From positions 2,046,001 to 2,110,000 of the forward strand of contig NZ_CP110224.1 in NCBI RefSeq assembly GCF_026013645.1: a DNA stretch of 64,000 nucleotides. The letters run 5' to 3'. Every line of letters begins with the position of its first letter. Positions within the stretch are counted from its first letter, which is position 1. The DNA is from Virgibacillus natechei (GTDB taxonomy: Bacteria; Bacillota; Bacilli; Bacillales; Amphibacillaceae). Positions 1 to 8,402 of the stretch are shown piece after piece. The notes below the pieces were generated by a model. That model saw nothing but the letters and a program-made list of their open reading frames with translations. It ran no database searches and was not told the DNA's origin. Position numbers and translations under genes: made by a program.

Positions 1-218
1 AAAATCCCGTTATCGGTTAATTCGACTTTAACACCTTTACTGTGGGCTGTTTTTCCAAATCTTTCGGCTACACCTGAAGCAAAATTACCTCTCATAGCAA
101 AAAGACCTTCCACTTCTGTAGAAGCAATACCTGTAATTACTTCAATTACTTCTGGCGCTATTTCTACTGTTCCTAAACCAGAATCATCACTAACATTAAG
201 TAATGGCTGTTCACTCAT
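1..218 (-). CDS. yqhY: Asp23/Gls24 family protein YqhY (3' part outside window)
   Basis: The N-terminal 72 residues are visible, starting MSEQPLLNVSDD; the rest lies beyond base 1. The stretch VEIAPEVIEVITGIASTEV followed by VEGLFAMRG is the conserved opening of the Asp23/Gls24 (DUF322) family. The ATG at 216-218 has a GAGGAG ribosome site just upstream. The gene is immediately downstream of accC in the same direction, as in B. subtilis, where YqhY is linked to control of acetyl-CoA carboxylase activity. Identification is by family motif and gene order. Confidence 0.9.
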   Translation of the reverse strand, partial: MSEQPLLNVSDDSGLGTVEIAPEVIEVITGIASTEVEGLFAMRGNFASGVAERFGKTAHSKGVKVELTDNGI

Positions 219-294
219 TTTCTCACTCCTCACATTGTACGTAATGAAAATAGAGATCCTTAACAGTTATCCAAGAGAATGTTCTCCCTAAATT

Positions 295-1653
295 CTAATC
301 ATTCTTTTCTAAAATAGGATAGTCATCCAGAAAATTTGTATTATAATCTCCTTTTATAAACACTTCATGCTCCATTATTAACCGGTGAAATGGAATAGTT
401 GTATGGACCCCCTCAACGACGAATTCATCCAGTGATCGCTTCATTCGTTTTATTGCTTCTTCACGAGTGCCCCCGTATGTAATCAATTTGGCAATCATGG
501 AGTCATAATATGGTGGTATTTTGTAACCAGAATATGCAGCTGAATCGATTCGTACACCTAGACCACCAGGTGGAAGATACATTTCTATTTCACCAGCTGA
601 AGGCATGAAATTTTTAAACGGGTTTTCAGCATTAACCCTGCATTCAATTGCCCAACCTCGAAATTCAATTTCCTCTTGTTTAAAAGATAAGCTTTCCATA
701 TTAGCGATGTTTATTTGTTCTGTGATTAAATCAACACCTGTAACCATTTCTGTAACCGGGTGCTCTACCTGAATTCGTGTATTCATCTCCATAAAATAAA
801 ATTCTTTGCTTTTTCTGTCGAATATAAATTCAATCGTACCCGCACCGTGATAGTCCACAGCTGATGCTGCTTGAACAGCTGCTGCACCCATCTTCTCTCG
901 TATTGCAGGAGTTATTGCCGGAGACGGCGTTTCTTCTATCAGCTTTTGCAACCTTCTTTGGATCGTACAATCTCTTTCCCCCAAGTGTACTACATTGCCA
1001 TGTTTATCTGCCAAAATTTGAATTTCAATATGGCGAAAGTCCTCAATGTATTTTTCAATATACACACCAGGGTTTCCAAATGCTGTTTCAGCTTCTTTCT
1101 GCGTCATTTGAATACCTTTAATTAGCTCTTCTTCCGTTCTAACTACACGAATACCTTTACCACCACCACCAGCAGTAGCTTTTATAATTACCGGGTAACC
1201 AATTTCATTTGCTGTTTCGATTGCGTGTTGCTCATCGTTAATTATTCCATCGGAACCTGGAACAATTGGTACATTTGCTTCTTTCATAGTTTCTCTCGCA
1301 ACATCTTTTATTCCCATTTTTTGAATTGCTTCAGGACTAGGTCCGATAAATATAATATTACAAGCCTTACATATTTCAGCGAAGTCAGCATTCTCAGCTA
1401 AAAAACCATACCCAGGATGGATTGCATCGACTTGTGTTAATGTAGCCACACTCATGATATTAGTAAAGTTAAGATAGCTATCTTTACTTAATTTTGGACC
1501 AATACAATAAGCCTCATCTGCTAATTGTACATGCAATGCTTCCTTATCTGCCTCTGAGTATACAGCGACTGTTTCTATTTCTAATTCTTTACAGGCCCGT
1601 ATAATCCGTACCGCTATCTCACCTCTGTTAGCAATTAACAGTTTTTTGATCAA
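295..1653 (-). CDS. accC: Acetyl-CoA carboxylase, biotin carboxylase subunit
   Basis: This 452-residue protein is of usual AccC length. It catalyses ATP-dependent carboxylation of biotin on AccB, the first half of the malonyl-CoA-forming reaction of fatty acid synthesis. It begins MIKKLLIANRGEIAVR, has the glycine-rich ATP-grasp loop GGGGKGIRVV near residue 165, and the EMNTRIQVEHPVTE active-site segment near 290. The start codon is TTG (1651-1653), preceded by an AAGGGGTGGAG ribosome site. The gene starts 13 bp after accB and is clearly in the same operon. Confidence 0.97.
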   Translation of the reverse strand: MIKKLLIANRGEIAVRIIRACKELEIETVAVYSEADKEALHVQLADEAYCIGPKLSKDSYLNFTNIMSVATLTQVDAIHPGYGFLAENADFAEICKACNIIFIGPSPEAIQKMGIKDVARETMKEANVPIVPGSDGIINDEQHAIETANEIGYPVIIKATAGGGGKGIRVVRTEEELIKGIQMTQKEAETAFGNPGVYIEKYIEDFRHIEIQILADKHGNVVHLGERDCTIQRRLQKLIEETPSPAITPAIREKMGAAAVQAASAVDYHGAGTIEFIFDRKSKEFYFMEMNTRIQVEHPVTEMVTGVDLITEQINIANMESLSFKQEEIEFRGWAIECRVNAENPFKNFMPSAGEIEMYLPPGGLGVRIDSAAYSGYKIPPYYDSMIAKLITYGGTREEAIKRMKRSLDEFVVEGVHTTIPFHRLIMEHEVFIKGDYNTNFLDDYPILEKND

Positions 1654-1666
1654 CTTACTCCACCCC

Positions 1667-2164
1667 TTAATGCTTCTTTACTCTAAATAACGATTGGCCG
1701 TATTCTACTAACTCGCCATCTTCTGCCATAATTTCAACAATCTCACCAGATACCTCAGCCTCAATCTCATTAAATAGTTTCATGGCTTCAACAATACAAA
1801 CGACAGTATCATTTTCAACCTTACTGCCTTTGCTTACATAGGCATCGCTTTCTGGTGTTGGCGCTATATAAAGTGTTCCCACCATTGGTGATACAATTTC
1901 ATAATCATAGTCAACATTGCTTTCCTGTTGTGGATCTGCTACTTTATCTGGCTGCTTTTCTTCTGTTACCTTTACAGTCTCTTCCTTACTGATTTCTGGT
2001 TGTTGCTCGATGCGATCGATTGTTTTATTGGTAACTTGTTCACCACTATCCCCATTTGCCTTTTTTAGCGAGACGCTGGTTCCGTTCGATTCATAGTTGA
2101 ATTCGTTGATAGATGATTGATCAACTAGTTTAATTATTTCCCGTATTTCTTGTACTTTTAACAT
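1667..2164 (-). CDS. accB: Acetyl-CoA carboxylase biotin carboxyl carrier protein
   Basis: The 165-residue carrier subunit has an N-terminal helix ([16 protein letters not shown]), a variable acidic/Gln-rich linker (about 35-85), and a C-terminal biotinyl domain (about 88-165). The domain contains the biotinylation motif EAMKLFNE with the acceptor lysine at about residue 129. It carries carboxybiotin between AccC and the transcarboxylase. The ATG is preceded by GAAGGGGTG. It is the first gene of the accB-accC transcript; 242 bp separate it from spoIIIAH upstream. Confidence 0.97.
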   Translation of the reverse strand: MLKVQEIREIIKLVDQSSINEFNYESNGTSVSLKKANGDSGEQVTNKTIDRIEQQPEISKEETVKVTEEKQPDKVADPQQESNVDYDYEIVSPMVGTLYIAPTPESDAYVSKGSKVENDTVVCIVEAMKLFNEIEAEVSGEIVEIMAEDGELVEYGQSLFRVKKH

Positions 2165-2361
2165 TTCGGCACCCCTTCATTTTTATCTGAAAAATTATTA
2201 TTAGGTACTAACATTTCCTCTTAACATTTTACGATAAACAATCACCAAACATCAAGATAAACCTTATTGACAGTTATCGATATATTAACTACTGTATAAA
2301 TCGCTTTCAATAGTAAAATTATAACAATGTTGGATGGGTAATGCGAATAGTTTGTTAAACA

Positions 2362-2394
2362 TTAAAAATCTGGACGGCTATCAGCGCCGTCCAG
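2362..2394 (-). terminator. Terminator after spoIIIAH
   Basis: Perfect 9-bp stem CTGGACGGC / GCCGTCCAG with a 7-nt loop, followed on the minus strand by a short T-rich tract (ATTTTTAATG). It separates the spoIIIA operon from accBC. Confidence 0.75.
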
Positions 2395-2406
2395 TTACTA
2401 CATACT

Positions 2407-2979
2407 TTATTCTTCTTCGCTTTCAGTTGGTTGAAAATTAACATTTGTATTCACTTCACCAAATTCATCTCTCACCATTTGCATAATATTGACAACCTCT
2501 GTTTCAGACAAACTATCTACTTTTACGTGAACATGCACTTTTTCATCATCGGAATCAGAACGTACTAACACATCTTGATAATCCGTAGTCCCCATTATTG
2601 TCTCTTCTAGAATCGTTTCATTTGTGGAAGCTTGCTCCAGCACATCAATATCTTTTAAAGCTTGATCTTTTTCTTCTGAGGAAGCAGTACTCGATGCCAC
2701 AACATCATTTAAGCGATCTTTTTTCATACTTCTGTCATCCTGAATTTCCATCCTTAACGTGGTAAATAACTCATCTTGTCCCAAATTAGTAATATCTTCT
2801 ACCTCAGCTTCAGCCTCATCTTCAATTCCAGGTGCGTCCGTTGTCATCGTTTCTTCCGTTTCATTCTGCCCATCATCAATATAAGCTAGTTCCTCACTAT
2901 CCGAAGTCATATAATAGACACTCAACACAATCATTAAACTTAGCATTGTTAATAACCAAACCGTTTGTTTTTTTAACAT
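2407..2979 (-). CDS. spoIIIAH: Stage III sporulation protein AH
   Basis: SpoIIIAH forms, with SpoIIQ, the channel bridging mother cell and forespore during engulfment. The 190-residue product has one N-terminal membrane segment (LLTMLSLMIVLSVYYMT, about 9-25), an acidic linker, and a C-terminal YscJ/FliF-like ring-building domain (about 75-185, including DYQDVLVRSDSDDEKVHVHVKV). It is the last gene of the spoIIIA operon, 14 bp after spoIIIAG. Length is close to the usual 200-220 residues; the linker is more acidic than in B. subtilis. Confidence 0.93.
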   Translation of the reverse strand: MLKKQTVWLLTMLSLMIVLSVYYMTSDSEELAYIDDGQNETEETMTTDAPGIEDEAEAEVEDITNLGQDELFTTLRMEIQDDRSMKKDRLNDVVASSTASSEEKDQALKDIDVLEQASTNETILEETIMGTTDYQDVLVRSDSDDEKVHVHVKVDSLSETEVVNIMQMVRDEFGEVNTNVNFQPTESEEE

Positions 2980-2993
2980 ATATTTTTCCTCCC

Positions 2994-3626
2994 TTAATTT
3001 CTTGGCATTACAGAAACTCTATGTGTTGGAACATCAAGCACACGTGAAATTGACTCAACCATCCAATTTTTTACATTAGAATTATCAGCACCTTTTGCTA
3101 CCACAAATACGCCTCTCACATCTGGTTTCTCTGTTTGTGTTAATAAAGGTACCTCCTGATCGCCTTGCCTAACTAAAACGACCTGTGTTTCTTCCGTGTT
3201 GTCCTCTACTTGTCTGGTACCACCATTACTATCATCTTCATCCGTAGTTTGTCCGCTTATTACAAGGTCTTTCTCATAAACTTTTACATTCGTAGAGTCG
3301 AGGTTCACCATCACTTCAGCTTCTGACACTCCTTGAATTTTGTTTAGCATATTTTCCAAATCTTTTTTGAAGCTTTCTTCTAGTTCATCTACATCAGCTG
3401 TAGCAGATACTTCTTCTGAACTAGTTTCTTGTGAATCTTGTTCCACTTGATTTTCAAAATCAGTGTCCATGTTGGACTCCTCTGGTGATGAAAATACATT
3501 TCCTAAAATAAGCAGCAGTAGTCCAACTAAAGCAAGAACAATTATATATCCTGTTTTTTTGGATGGAGTTTTCGAATTGTTATCACTATCTTTTGATTGA
3601 AAAAATTTTCCGAATTTTTTTATCAA
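2994..3626 (-). CDS. spoIIIAG: Stage III sporulation protein AG
   Basis: SpoIIIAG is the large-ring component of the feeding-tube complex, related to secretin/FliF ring folds. The product has an N-terminal cytoplasmic stub, a membrane segment (YIIVLALVGLLLLILGNVFS) and an extracytoplasmic domain with NMLNKIQGVSEAEVMVNLDS and GVFVVAKGADNSNVK. I choose a TTG start at 3624-3626 giving 210 residues. GGGAGGGA lies at correct spacing, and the TTGA overlap with the spoIIIAF stop is typical of translational coupling. A longer ATG start at 3644 is possible but would have no ribosome site. Confidence 0.9.
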   Translation of the reverse strand: MIKKFGKFFQSKDSDNNSKTPSKKTGYIIVLALVGLLLLILGNVFSSPEESNMDTDFENQVEQDSQETSSEEVSATADVDELEESFKKDLENMLNKIQGVSEAEVMVNLDSTNVKVYEKDLVISGQTTDEDDSNGGTRQVEDNTEETQVVLVRQGDQEVPLLTQTEKPDVRGVFVVAKGADNSNVKNWMVESISRVLDVPTHRVSVMPRN

Positions 3627-4252
3627 GATGTCCCTCCCTCCCATATAATCGTGATTTCTTTATTATGCAGTTCCCATACTTGCGTTAATAAGCCCGTTAT
3701 TTGTTCATTATCCTGTCCCTCTTCCGTAATAATTGGATCATCTGTATTAATTTCCACATCCTCTACTAATTCCACTGTTCCCTCCTCATCATCTGATTCG
3801 CGTAGATAAACAATGACTTCTTCCAAATTCTCATAGGTGTAATCCTCTTCTGATGAAAATAGAAAGTTTACATCTGTGATTTCTGCTTGGTGCTCTTCCA
3901 ATAAAGGGTCACTCGCTAAATCTTTTAATTGGACAGCCATTTGTTCTAAAATATATGCATCTTGTGACACTTCTATTTCACTTTTTTGTAATTCCATTAA
4001 ATTTTCTACTGAGTCATCATTCAAATTATCCTCAAAAACCTGTGAGAATGAGGTTTCCAGTTCATCTTGAATATTTATATTAAACAGATAAAATATTGGC
4101 TGCAATAAAATTAAAATCAAAATTAAACCAACGACCAGTTTAATGTATTTTTTCATGTGTGTGGACGGTATTATTAAATCGATCACCGCTGCCAATATAA
4201 GAAATATTACGATTTGTGTAACCCATTGTATAAACACATCCATTTGAACCAT
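3623..4252 (-). CDS. spoIIIAF: Stage III sporulation protein AF
   Basis: The 209-residue protein has two N-terminal membrane segments (FIQWVTQIVIFLILAAVIDLI and YIKLVVGLILILILLQPIFYLF) with the conserved MKKYIKLVVGLILILILLQP signature of SpoIIIAF. A long acidic extracytoplasmic region follows. It is an accessory ring-forming component of the mother-cell-to-forespore channel. It lies 1 bp after spoIIIAE and overlaps the start of spoIIIAG. Confidence 0.9.
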   Translation of the reverse strand: MVQMDVFIQWVTQIVIFLILAAVIDLIIPSTHMKKYIKLVVGLILILILLQPIFYLFNINIQDELETSFSQVFEDNLNDDSVENLMELQKSEIEVSQDAYILEQMAVQLKDLASDPLLEEHQAEITDVNFLFSSEEDYTYENLEEVIVYLRESDDEEGTVELVEDVEINTDDPIITEEGQDNEQITGLLTQVWELHNKEITIIWEGGTS

Positions 4253-4253
4253 C

Positions 4254-5435
4254 CTATCGTAAGAGCAACGTAATATTACTAGCTACAACAATAATTACAA
4301 TAGCAAGTAAAAACATAAAAGATACAGCTAATAAACAGGCAAAAACATAAATAATATAGTTGCTGATTGTGTTCAGACTAGTAATAACAGGACCATCCCC
4401 AATCGGTTGTAAGACTGCAGCAGCTATCTTATAAATAATTGCAATGGCAAAAATCTTGATTGCTGGAAACAGAGTAAAAAAAACAATTATAATCAAACCC
4501 ACTACTCCAACAGCGTTCTTTAATAGCAACGTAGCACTTAAAATGGTATCTGCTGCATCCGTAAATGTCCGACCCACAACAGGAATAAAATTTCCTGTTA
4601 TAAATTTTGCTGTTTTCATAGCGACCCCATCTTGAATAGCACTAACGGCTCCCTGTACAGACATAACTCCTAGGAATATCGTAAAAAAAACTCCAAGTGT
4701 CCCCATTCCTACGGTCTTAAATAAATTTGCTAAATGCGTCACTTTATAATCATCACTTAGACTACTTACGATTAATAGCAACGCTGACATAAATAAAAGT
4801 GGTATTATAAAGTTAGATATAAGAATACCGCTAAAATTAACCAAGAAAATGATAATCGGATGAAAGAATGATACCGCTACTACATTTCCAAATGTGGCCA
4901 TCAATCCCAGAACTAGTGGTAAGAGCGCAATCATAAAACTGCTCATCGTATCTATTGCTTCTGTAGCATACGAAACTGCTGAATAAAAACTGTTCAACGC
5001 TATAAATATAAGTACGATATAAACCACGAAGTAAGCCACTTTACTAATCGCACTACGCTCAAAAGCATTATGCATGGTTTGCAGAATACTGGAAAACAAT
5101 GTGAGCATTAATAATAAACCAAGTAATCTACCATTTTGAATAATTTCATGAAAAAAATAGTCGACAAAACCTGTTACTATATTTTTTAAAGAAAATGATC
5201 CACCATTCTTAATTGCGTCATAAAGACTTGTCTTTTCAAGCTCAGGTAAATATCCTCCATAATCATTTATTAATAGATTCCAATATTCTTGAACGCCTTC
5301 TAATGAGACTTCATCAAGAAGAGCATCCTCTACTTCATCTGTTTCTTGCTCGGCAGATGCCACAGAACTAGCTAGAAAGGGGGAGATCAATGTTATTAAA
5401 ATAATAATTAGTAGTTTGTTAAGAGTAGGTCTCAT
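4254..5435 (-). CDS. spoIIIAE: Stage III sporulation protein AE
   Basis: A 393-residue polytopic membrane protein with a cleavable-looking signal peptide (LLIIILITLISPFLASSVASA, about 8-28). A lumenal segment and about seven further membrane helices follow. The conserved features ALLPLVLGLMATFG, VGRTFTDAADTILSA and KIAAAVLQPIGDGP match the SpoIIIAE family, which is proposed to form the transport core of the sporulation channel. It sits between spoIIIAD and spoIIIAF in the standard order. Confidence 0.95.
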   Translation of the reverse strand: MRPTLNKLLIIILITLISPFLASSVASAEQETDEVEDALLDEVSLEGVQEYWNLLINDYGGYLPELEKTSLYDAIKNGGSFSLKNIVTGFVDYFFHEIIQNGRLLGLLLMLTLFSSILQTMHNAFERSAISKVAYFVVYIVLIFIALNSFYSAVSYATEAIDTMSSFMIALLPLVLGLMATFGNVVAVSFFHPIIIFLVNFSGILISNFIIPLLFMSALLLIVSSLSDDYKVTHLANLFKTVGMGTLGVFFTIFLGVMSVQGAVSAIQDGVAMKTAKFITGNFIPVVGRTFTDAADTILSATLLLKNAVGVVGLIIIVFFTLFPAIKIFAIAIIYKIAAAVLQPIGDGPVITSLNTISNYIIYVFACLLAVSFMFLLAIVIIVVASNITLLLR

Positions 5436-5473
5436 TCATTTACTTTCTCCCCCCTTAAAATCAATTTTCATGA

Positions 5474-5866
5474 TTATGTTGTAGGTAAGAAACTTATGAT
5501 AGCTTCTATTAGAGCTGTAATTATTGGCACTGCATGTAATAAAATGAATATTTTCCCAGCTAACTCAATATTTGACGCAACGGAACTTAGACCAGCATCC
5601 CTCGTTATACTAGCACCGATTTCTGCAATATAAGCAATACCTATAATTTTCAATATCGTTTCGAGGTACATCCCGTCAATATTTGCTCTCTTGCCTAACG
5701 AATCAACAAGTTGAATAATGGTTCCAATTTGTTGAATGACAACGAAAATAATAATAATACCTGTGATTAAAATTAAGAAAAAAGCAAATGAGGCATTTAA
5801 ATCTTTTAAAATGATATATAAAATAGTTGCTATAATCCCTAGTGTTACGATTTGTAAAATATCCAT
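5474..5866 (-). CDS. spoIIIAD: Stage III sporulation protein AD
   Basis: A 130-residue integral membrane protein with four hydrophobic helices. IGIAYIAEIGASITRDAGLSSVASNIELAGK is the family hallmark; its first part resembles SpoIIIAC and both share the AC/AD family fold. It is part of the mother-cell membrane complex of the SpoIIIA-SpoIIQ channel. It starts 5 bp after spoIIIAC. Confidence 0.94.
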   Translation of the reverse strand: MDILQIVTLGIIATILYIILKDLNASFAFFLILITGIIIIFVVIQQIGTIIQLVDSLGKRANIDGMYLETILKIIGIAYIAEIGASITRDAGLSSVASNIELAGKIFILLHAVPIITALIEAIISFLPTT

Positions 5867-5871
5867 GTATT

Positions 5872-6078
5872 CTACCCCTGGAAAAGAAATACAGATCTAA
5901 TCTGTTGAAATAAATCAGAAAGGCTGCTTACAACGACAACAAGAACAATAATAAATCCTAAAAGTGTAGCAAATTGCGCAATCTCTTCTTTCCCCATCTG
6001 TTTTAGGATCGTATGAATAATCGCAACAATAATTCCTATTCCAGCAATTTGAAATAAAATGGATGCGTCGGTTAGCAT
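5872..6078 (-). CDS. spoIIIAC: Stage III sporulation protein AC
   Basis: A 68-residue protein made of two membrane helices (ILFQIAGIGIIVAIIHTIL and ATLLGFIIVLVVVVSSLSDLF) joined by the basic/acidic turn KQMGKEEIAQF, which is diagnostic of SpoIIIAC. Length equals that of B. subtilis SpoIIIAC. Start ATG is preceded by a GGGGGA ribosome site. Confidence 0.95.
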   Translation of the reverse strand: MLTDASILFQIAGIGIIVAIIHTILKQMGKEEIAQFATLLGFIIVLVVVVSSLSDLFQQIRSVFLFQG

Positions 6079-6102
6079 AGATGTCCCCCTATTCCGCTAA
6101 TT

Positions 6103-6615
6103 TCATAAGAGTAGCAATACGATGAATACCCCGCATAAAAACCCTAAGCTTTTCGCCATTTTGCTATATTTAAATTGATTGTCCCTCGCTTCTTCTAGTT
6201 CACGATTAAGATGAGTAACTGTTAATTGAATATGTTTTTGTTGCTGATGAAAATCATGTTGACCTAGCGTCCTGCCGAATTGTTTCAAGATTTCACCTTC
6301 ATTGTTTCCTAACGCTGATTCCTTCAATAGTACATTTATATGTTTATCCCAAAGGGCAACCAAATCATTGCTATCTTCCACCATGTCAATGCTTAAGTTC
6401 TTGAAAAAAGGCTTCATTGGATGCGGAATTTGGGTAGCAATTGTTGTAAATGCATCTTTTAGTGGCAATTGACTATAAAGAATTTCAGCTTCCAATATTT
6501 GCAATGCATTCTTCACTTGTCTAATATGCTTTGGTCTTTTGCTCAAATTTTGACTCCATTCAAACCCTATCCAAGTTGTTGTGCCTATGAAAAGAAGTGC
6601 TCCAATCCACTTCAT
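6103..6615 (-). CDS. spoIIIAB: Stage III sporulation protein AB
   Basis: A 170-residue protein with membrane segments at both ends (IGALLFIGTTTWIGFEW and SLGFLCGVFIVLLLL) and a soluble helical middle with the RPKHIRQVKNALQILEAEI segment. This GspF-like topology is typical of SpoIIIAB and fits a platform role next to the SpoIIIAA ATPase. The start overlaps the 3' end of spoIIIAA by 56 bp, which implies coupled translation. Confidence 0.94.
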   Translation of the reverse strand: MKWIGALLFIGTTTWIGFEWSQNLSKRPKHIRQVKNALQILEAEILYSQLPLKDAFTTIATQIPHPMKPFFKNLSIDMVEDSNDLVALWDKHINVLLKESALGNNEGEILKQFGRTLGQHDFHQQQKHIQLTVTHLNRELEEARDNQFKYSKMAKSLGFLCGVFIVLLLL

Positions 6616-7537
6616 CCGGTAAGCACCCCGTTTTCTTTAAAATATTTTCTTCATTTTGATTATAAATTCGCTGAATATGACCTGGATGATTCTGCTTTTC
6701 TAAAAGAATGGTACGTTTGAATACGTTTTGTTGAAATAAAGGATATAACGATGGACGTTTCTTTAGATCCTCTAATGTTTCTCCATGTATGGTACAAATT
6801 ACATTTACACCTGCATTGATTGCTTCCATTAATGCCTCTACATCTTTCGTGTTGCCTATTTCATCTACTACAAGAACGTCTGGTGACATGGATCGAATCA
6901 TCATCATCATTCCTTCGGCTTTCGGGCATGCATCCATTACATCTGTTCTAAGACCTAAATCATGTTGTGGAACCCCTTTTATACAAGCTCCGATTTCTGA
7001 ACGCTCATCAATTACGCCTACTTTTTGCGCATCAACATTACGCCAACCTGTTGAAATCAATCTCGTAGCATCTCGTATTAACGTTGTTTTTCCAGTTTGA
7101 GGTGGTCCGACAATTAGTGTATTTAGATAGTTTTTATGATACATATAAGGAATGATTGATGATGCAGCCCCAATTTTTTCTTTAGCAATTCGAATATTTA
7201 AAAATGTAATATTTTGAATCGCTTTGACGGATCCACTCACCGTATTTACTTTGCCGGCTAGCCCTACACGATGACCACCTTCAATCGTAATATAACCTTC
7301 TCGAAGCTCGTCCTCCATTCGATATAATGAAAACTCACTTAATTGATTCACTATAAATATACTGTCATCCTTATTTGGCTTGGTACTGGATACCCATTCC
7401 GTTTTCGTATCAAAAATAAGTTCAATAGGATGATGCAACCGAAAACGAATTTCCTGTAATAGATTCCATCTATCAGCAATCTTCACTTGCAGAGCCTGTT
7501 TTATCTCGGATGGGAATAATTTTAAAATCTCATTCAT
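6560..7537 (-). CDS. spoIIIAA: Stage III sporulation protein AA, channel ATPase
   Basis: The secretion-type ATPase of the mother-cell/forespore channel. The Walker A motif VGPPQTGKTTLIRDATRL (about 140-160), the Walker B-like VLVVDEIGNTKDVEAL and the preceding DACPKAEGMMMMIRSMSP are clear. I use the ATG at 7535-7537 (MNEILKLFPSEI, 325 residues): it has GTGAGG nine bases upstream and matches the start of B. subtilis SpoIIIAA. The ORF extends five codons further upstream to a GTG. First gene of the eight-gene operon. Confidence 0.95.
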   Translation of the reverse strand: MNEILKLFPSEIKQALQVKIADRWNLLQEIRFRLHHPIELIFDTKTEWVSSTKPNKDDSIFIVNQLSEFSLYRMEDELREGYITIEGGHRVGLAGKVNTVSGSVKAIQNITFLNIRIAKEKIGAASSIIPYMYHKNYLNTLIVGPPQTGKTTLIRDATRLISTGWRNVDAQKVGVIDERSEIGACIKGVPQHDLGLRTDVMDACPKAEGMMMMIRSMSPDVLVVDEIGNTKDVEALMEAINAGVNVICTIHGETLEDLKKRPSLYPLFQQNVFKRTILLEKQNHPGHIQRIYNQNEENILKKTGCLPDEVDWSTSFHRHNNLDRV

Positions 7538-7575
7538 AGAGCATGTCCTCACTTTTTAGTAGTAGCTTTATAGTA

Positions 7576-7604
7576 TATGTATGTACGATTAAGCAAAATA
7601 TGAT
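7576..7604 (-). promoter_or_regulatory. Sigma-E-type promoter of the spoIIIA operon
   Basis: On the minus strand the sequence reads ATCATATT (7597-7604), 13 bp, CATACATA (7576-7583). This is close to the sigma-E consensus (KTCATATT, 13-15 bp, CATACANT). It lies about 40 bp upstream of the spoIIIAA start, and the B. subtilis operon is known to be sigma-E dependent. No equally good sigma-A promoter is visible nearby. Confidence 0.8.
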
Positions 7605-7754
7605 TAGTTAAATTAGTCTTTAGAAAAACTCGACTGCCGCCTTGTCTTTTTCAGTTGTTAGAAGTCAGGGCTCGGAAATCGGCGAAATAGTCGATTTCAC
7701 TATCTAAACCTTCTATCCAAATTGGAATGTTTTATATTTTCCCTATTTATTAAC

Positions 7755-7790
7755 CAAAAAAAACAGCCTTCCATAGAGGAAGACTGTTTG
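7755..7790 (-). terminator. Terminator after efp
   Basis: On the minus strand a stem AAACAGTCTTCC / GGAAGGCTGTTT with one G-U pair runs directly into a T8 tract. It ends the papA-efp transcript. Confidence 0.88.
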
Positions 7791-7811
7791 CCTGAATTTA
7801 TTATATTGTTG

Positions 7812-8369
7812 TTACGCCCTTGAAACATACTTCCCCTCTGTTGTACTAATAAGCAACACATCTGCTTGATTGATAAAAAGTGGTACTTGTACAACAAGAC
7901 CGGTTTCCATCGTTGCAGGTTTTGAACCACCACTAGCTGTGTCCCCTTTAACACCTGGTTCCGTTTCCGTTACTTCTAATTTGACGTTCTTAGCTAGATC
8001 CACACCGAGAACTTCTCCTTCATAGGTACTAACTTGAACTTCTGTATTTTCTTTCATAAATTTCAATTCATATTCGATGTCACTGGTCTGTATTTCTATC
8101 TGTTCGTATGTGTCCGTATCCATAAATGCATGCATGTTACCAGAAGCATATAAATATTGCATTTTTTTACTCTCAATGTGTGCTTTATTGACTTTTTCTC
8201 CACCACGGAATGTCTTATCTTGAATGTTTCCGCTTCTTAAATTACGAAGTTTAGAGCGAACAAATGCGGCACCTTTTCCTGGTTTAACATGTTGAAATTC
8301 CAACACTTGCCATATATCATTTTCTACCTCAATTGTTAAACCTGTCTTAAATTCATTTACTGAAATCAT
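7812..8369 (-). CDS. efp: Elongation factor P
   Basis: EF-P relieves ribosome stalling at polyproline stretches. The 185-residue protein (standard length) has an N-terminal KOW-like domain with the loop [12 protein letters not shown], whose lysine 32 is the modified residue in B. subtilis, and two OB domains with the family signature segment [25 protein letters not shown] at the C-terminus. It follows papA by 33 bp, the usual Bacillus pairing, and ends in its own terminator. Confidence 0.98.
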   Translation of the reverse strand: MISVNEFKTGLTIEVENDIWQVLEFQHVKPGKGAAFVRSKLRNLRSGNIQDKTFRGGEKVNKAHIESKKMQYLYASGNMHAFMDTDTYEQIEIQTSDIEYELKFMKENTEVQVSTYEGEVLGVDLAKNVKLEVTETEPGVKGDTASGGSKPATMETGLVVQVPLFINQADVLLISTTEGKYVSRA

Positions 8370-8402
8370 GTTTAATTACCTCCCCTAACATAAGAACAAG
8401 CA

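Noticed and set aside
6789..7100. 103-residue plus-strand ORF opposite spoIIIAA
   Set aside because: Antisense shadow of the conserved ATPase core; no ribosome site.
7700..7954. 84-residue minus-strand ORF overlapping the end of efp
   Set aside because: Out-of-frame shadow of efp running across its terminator.
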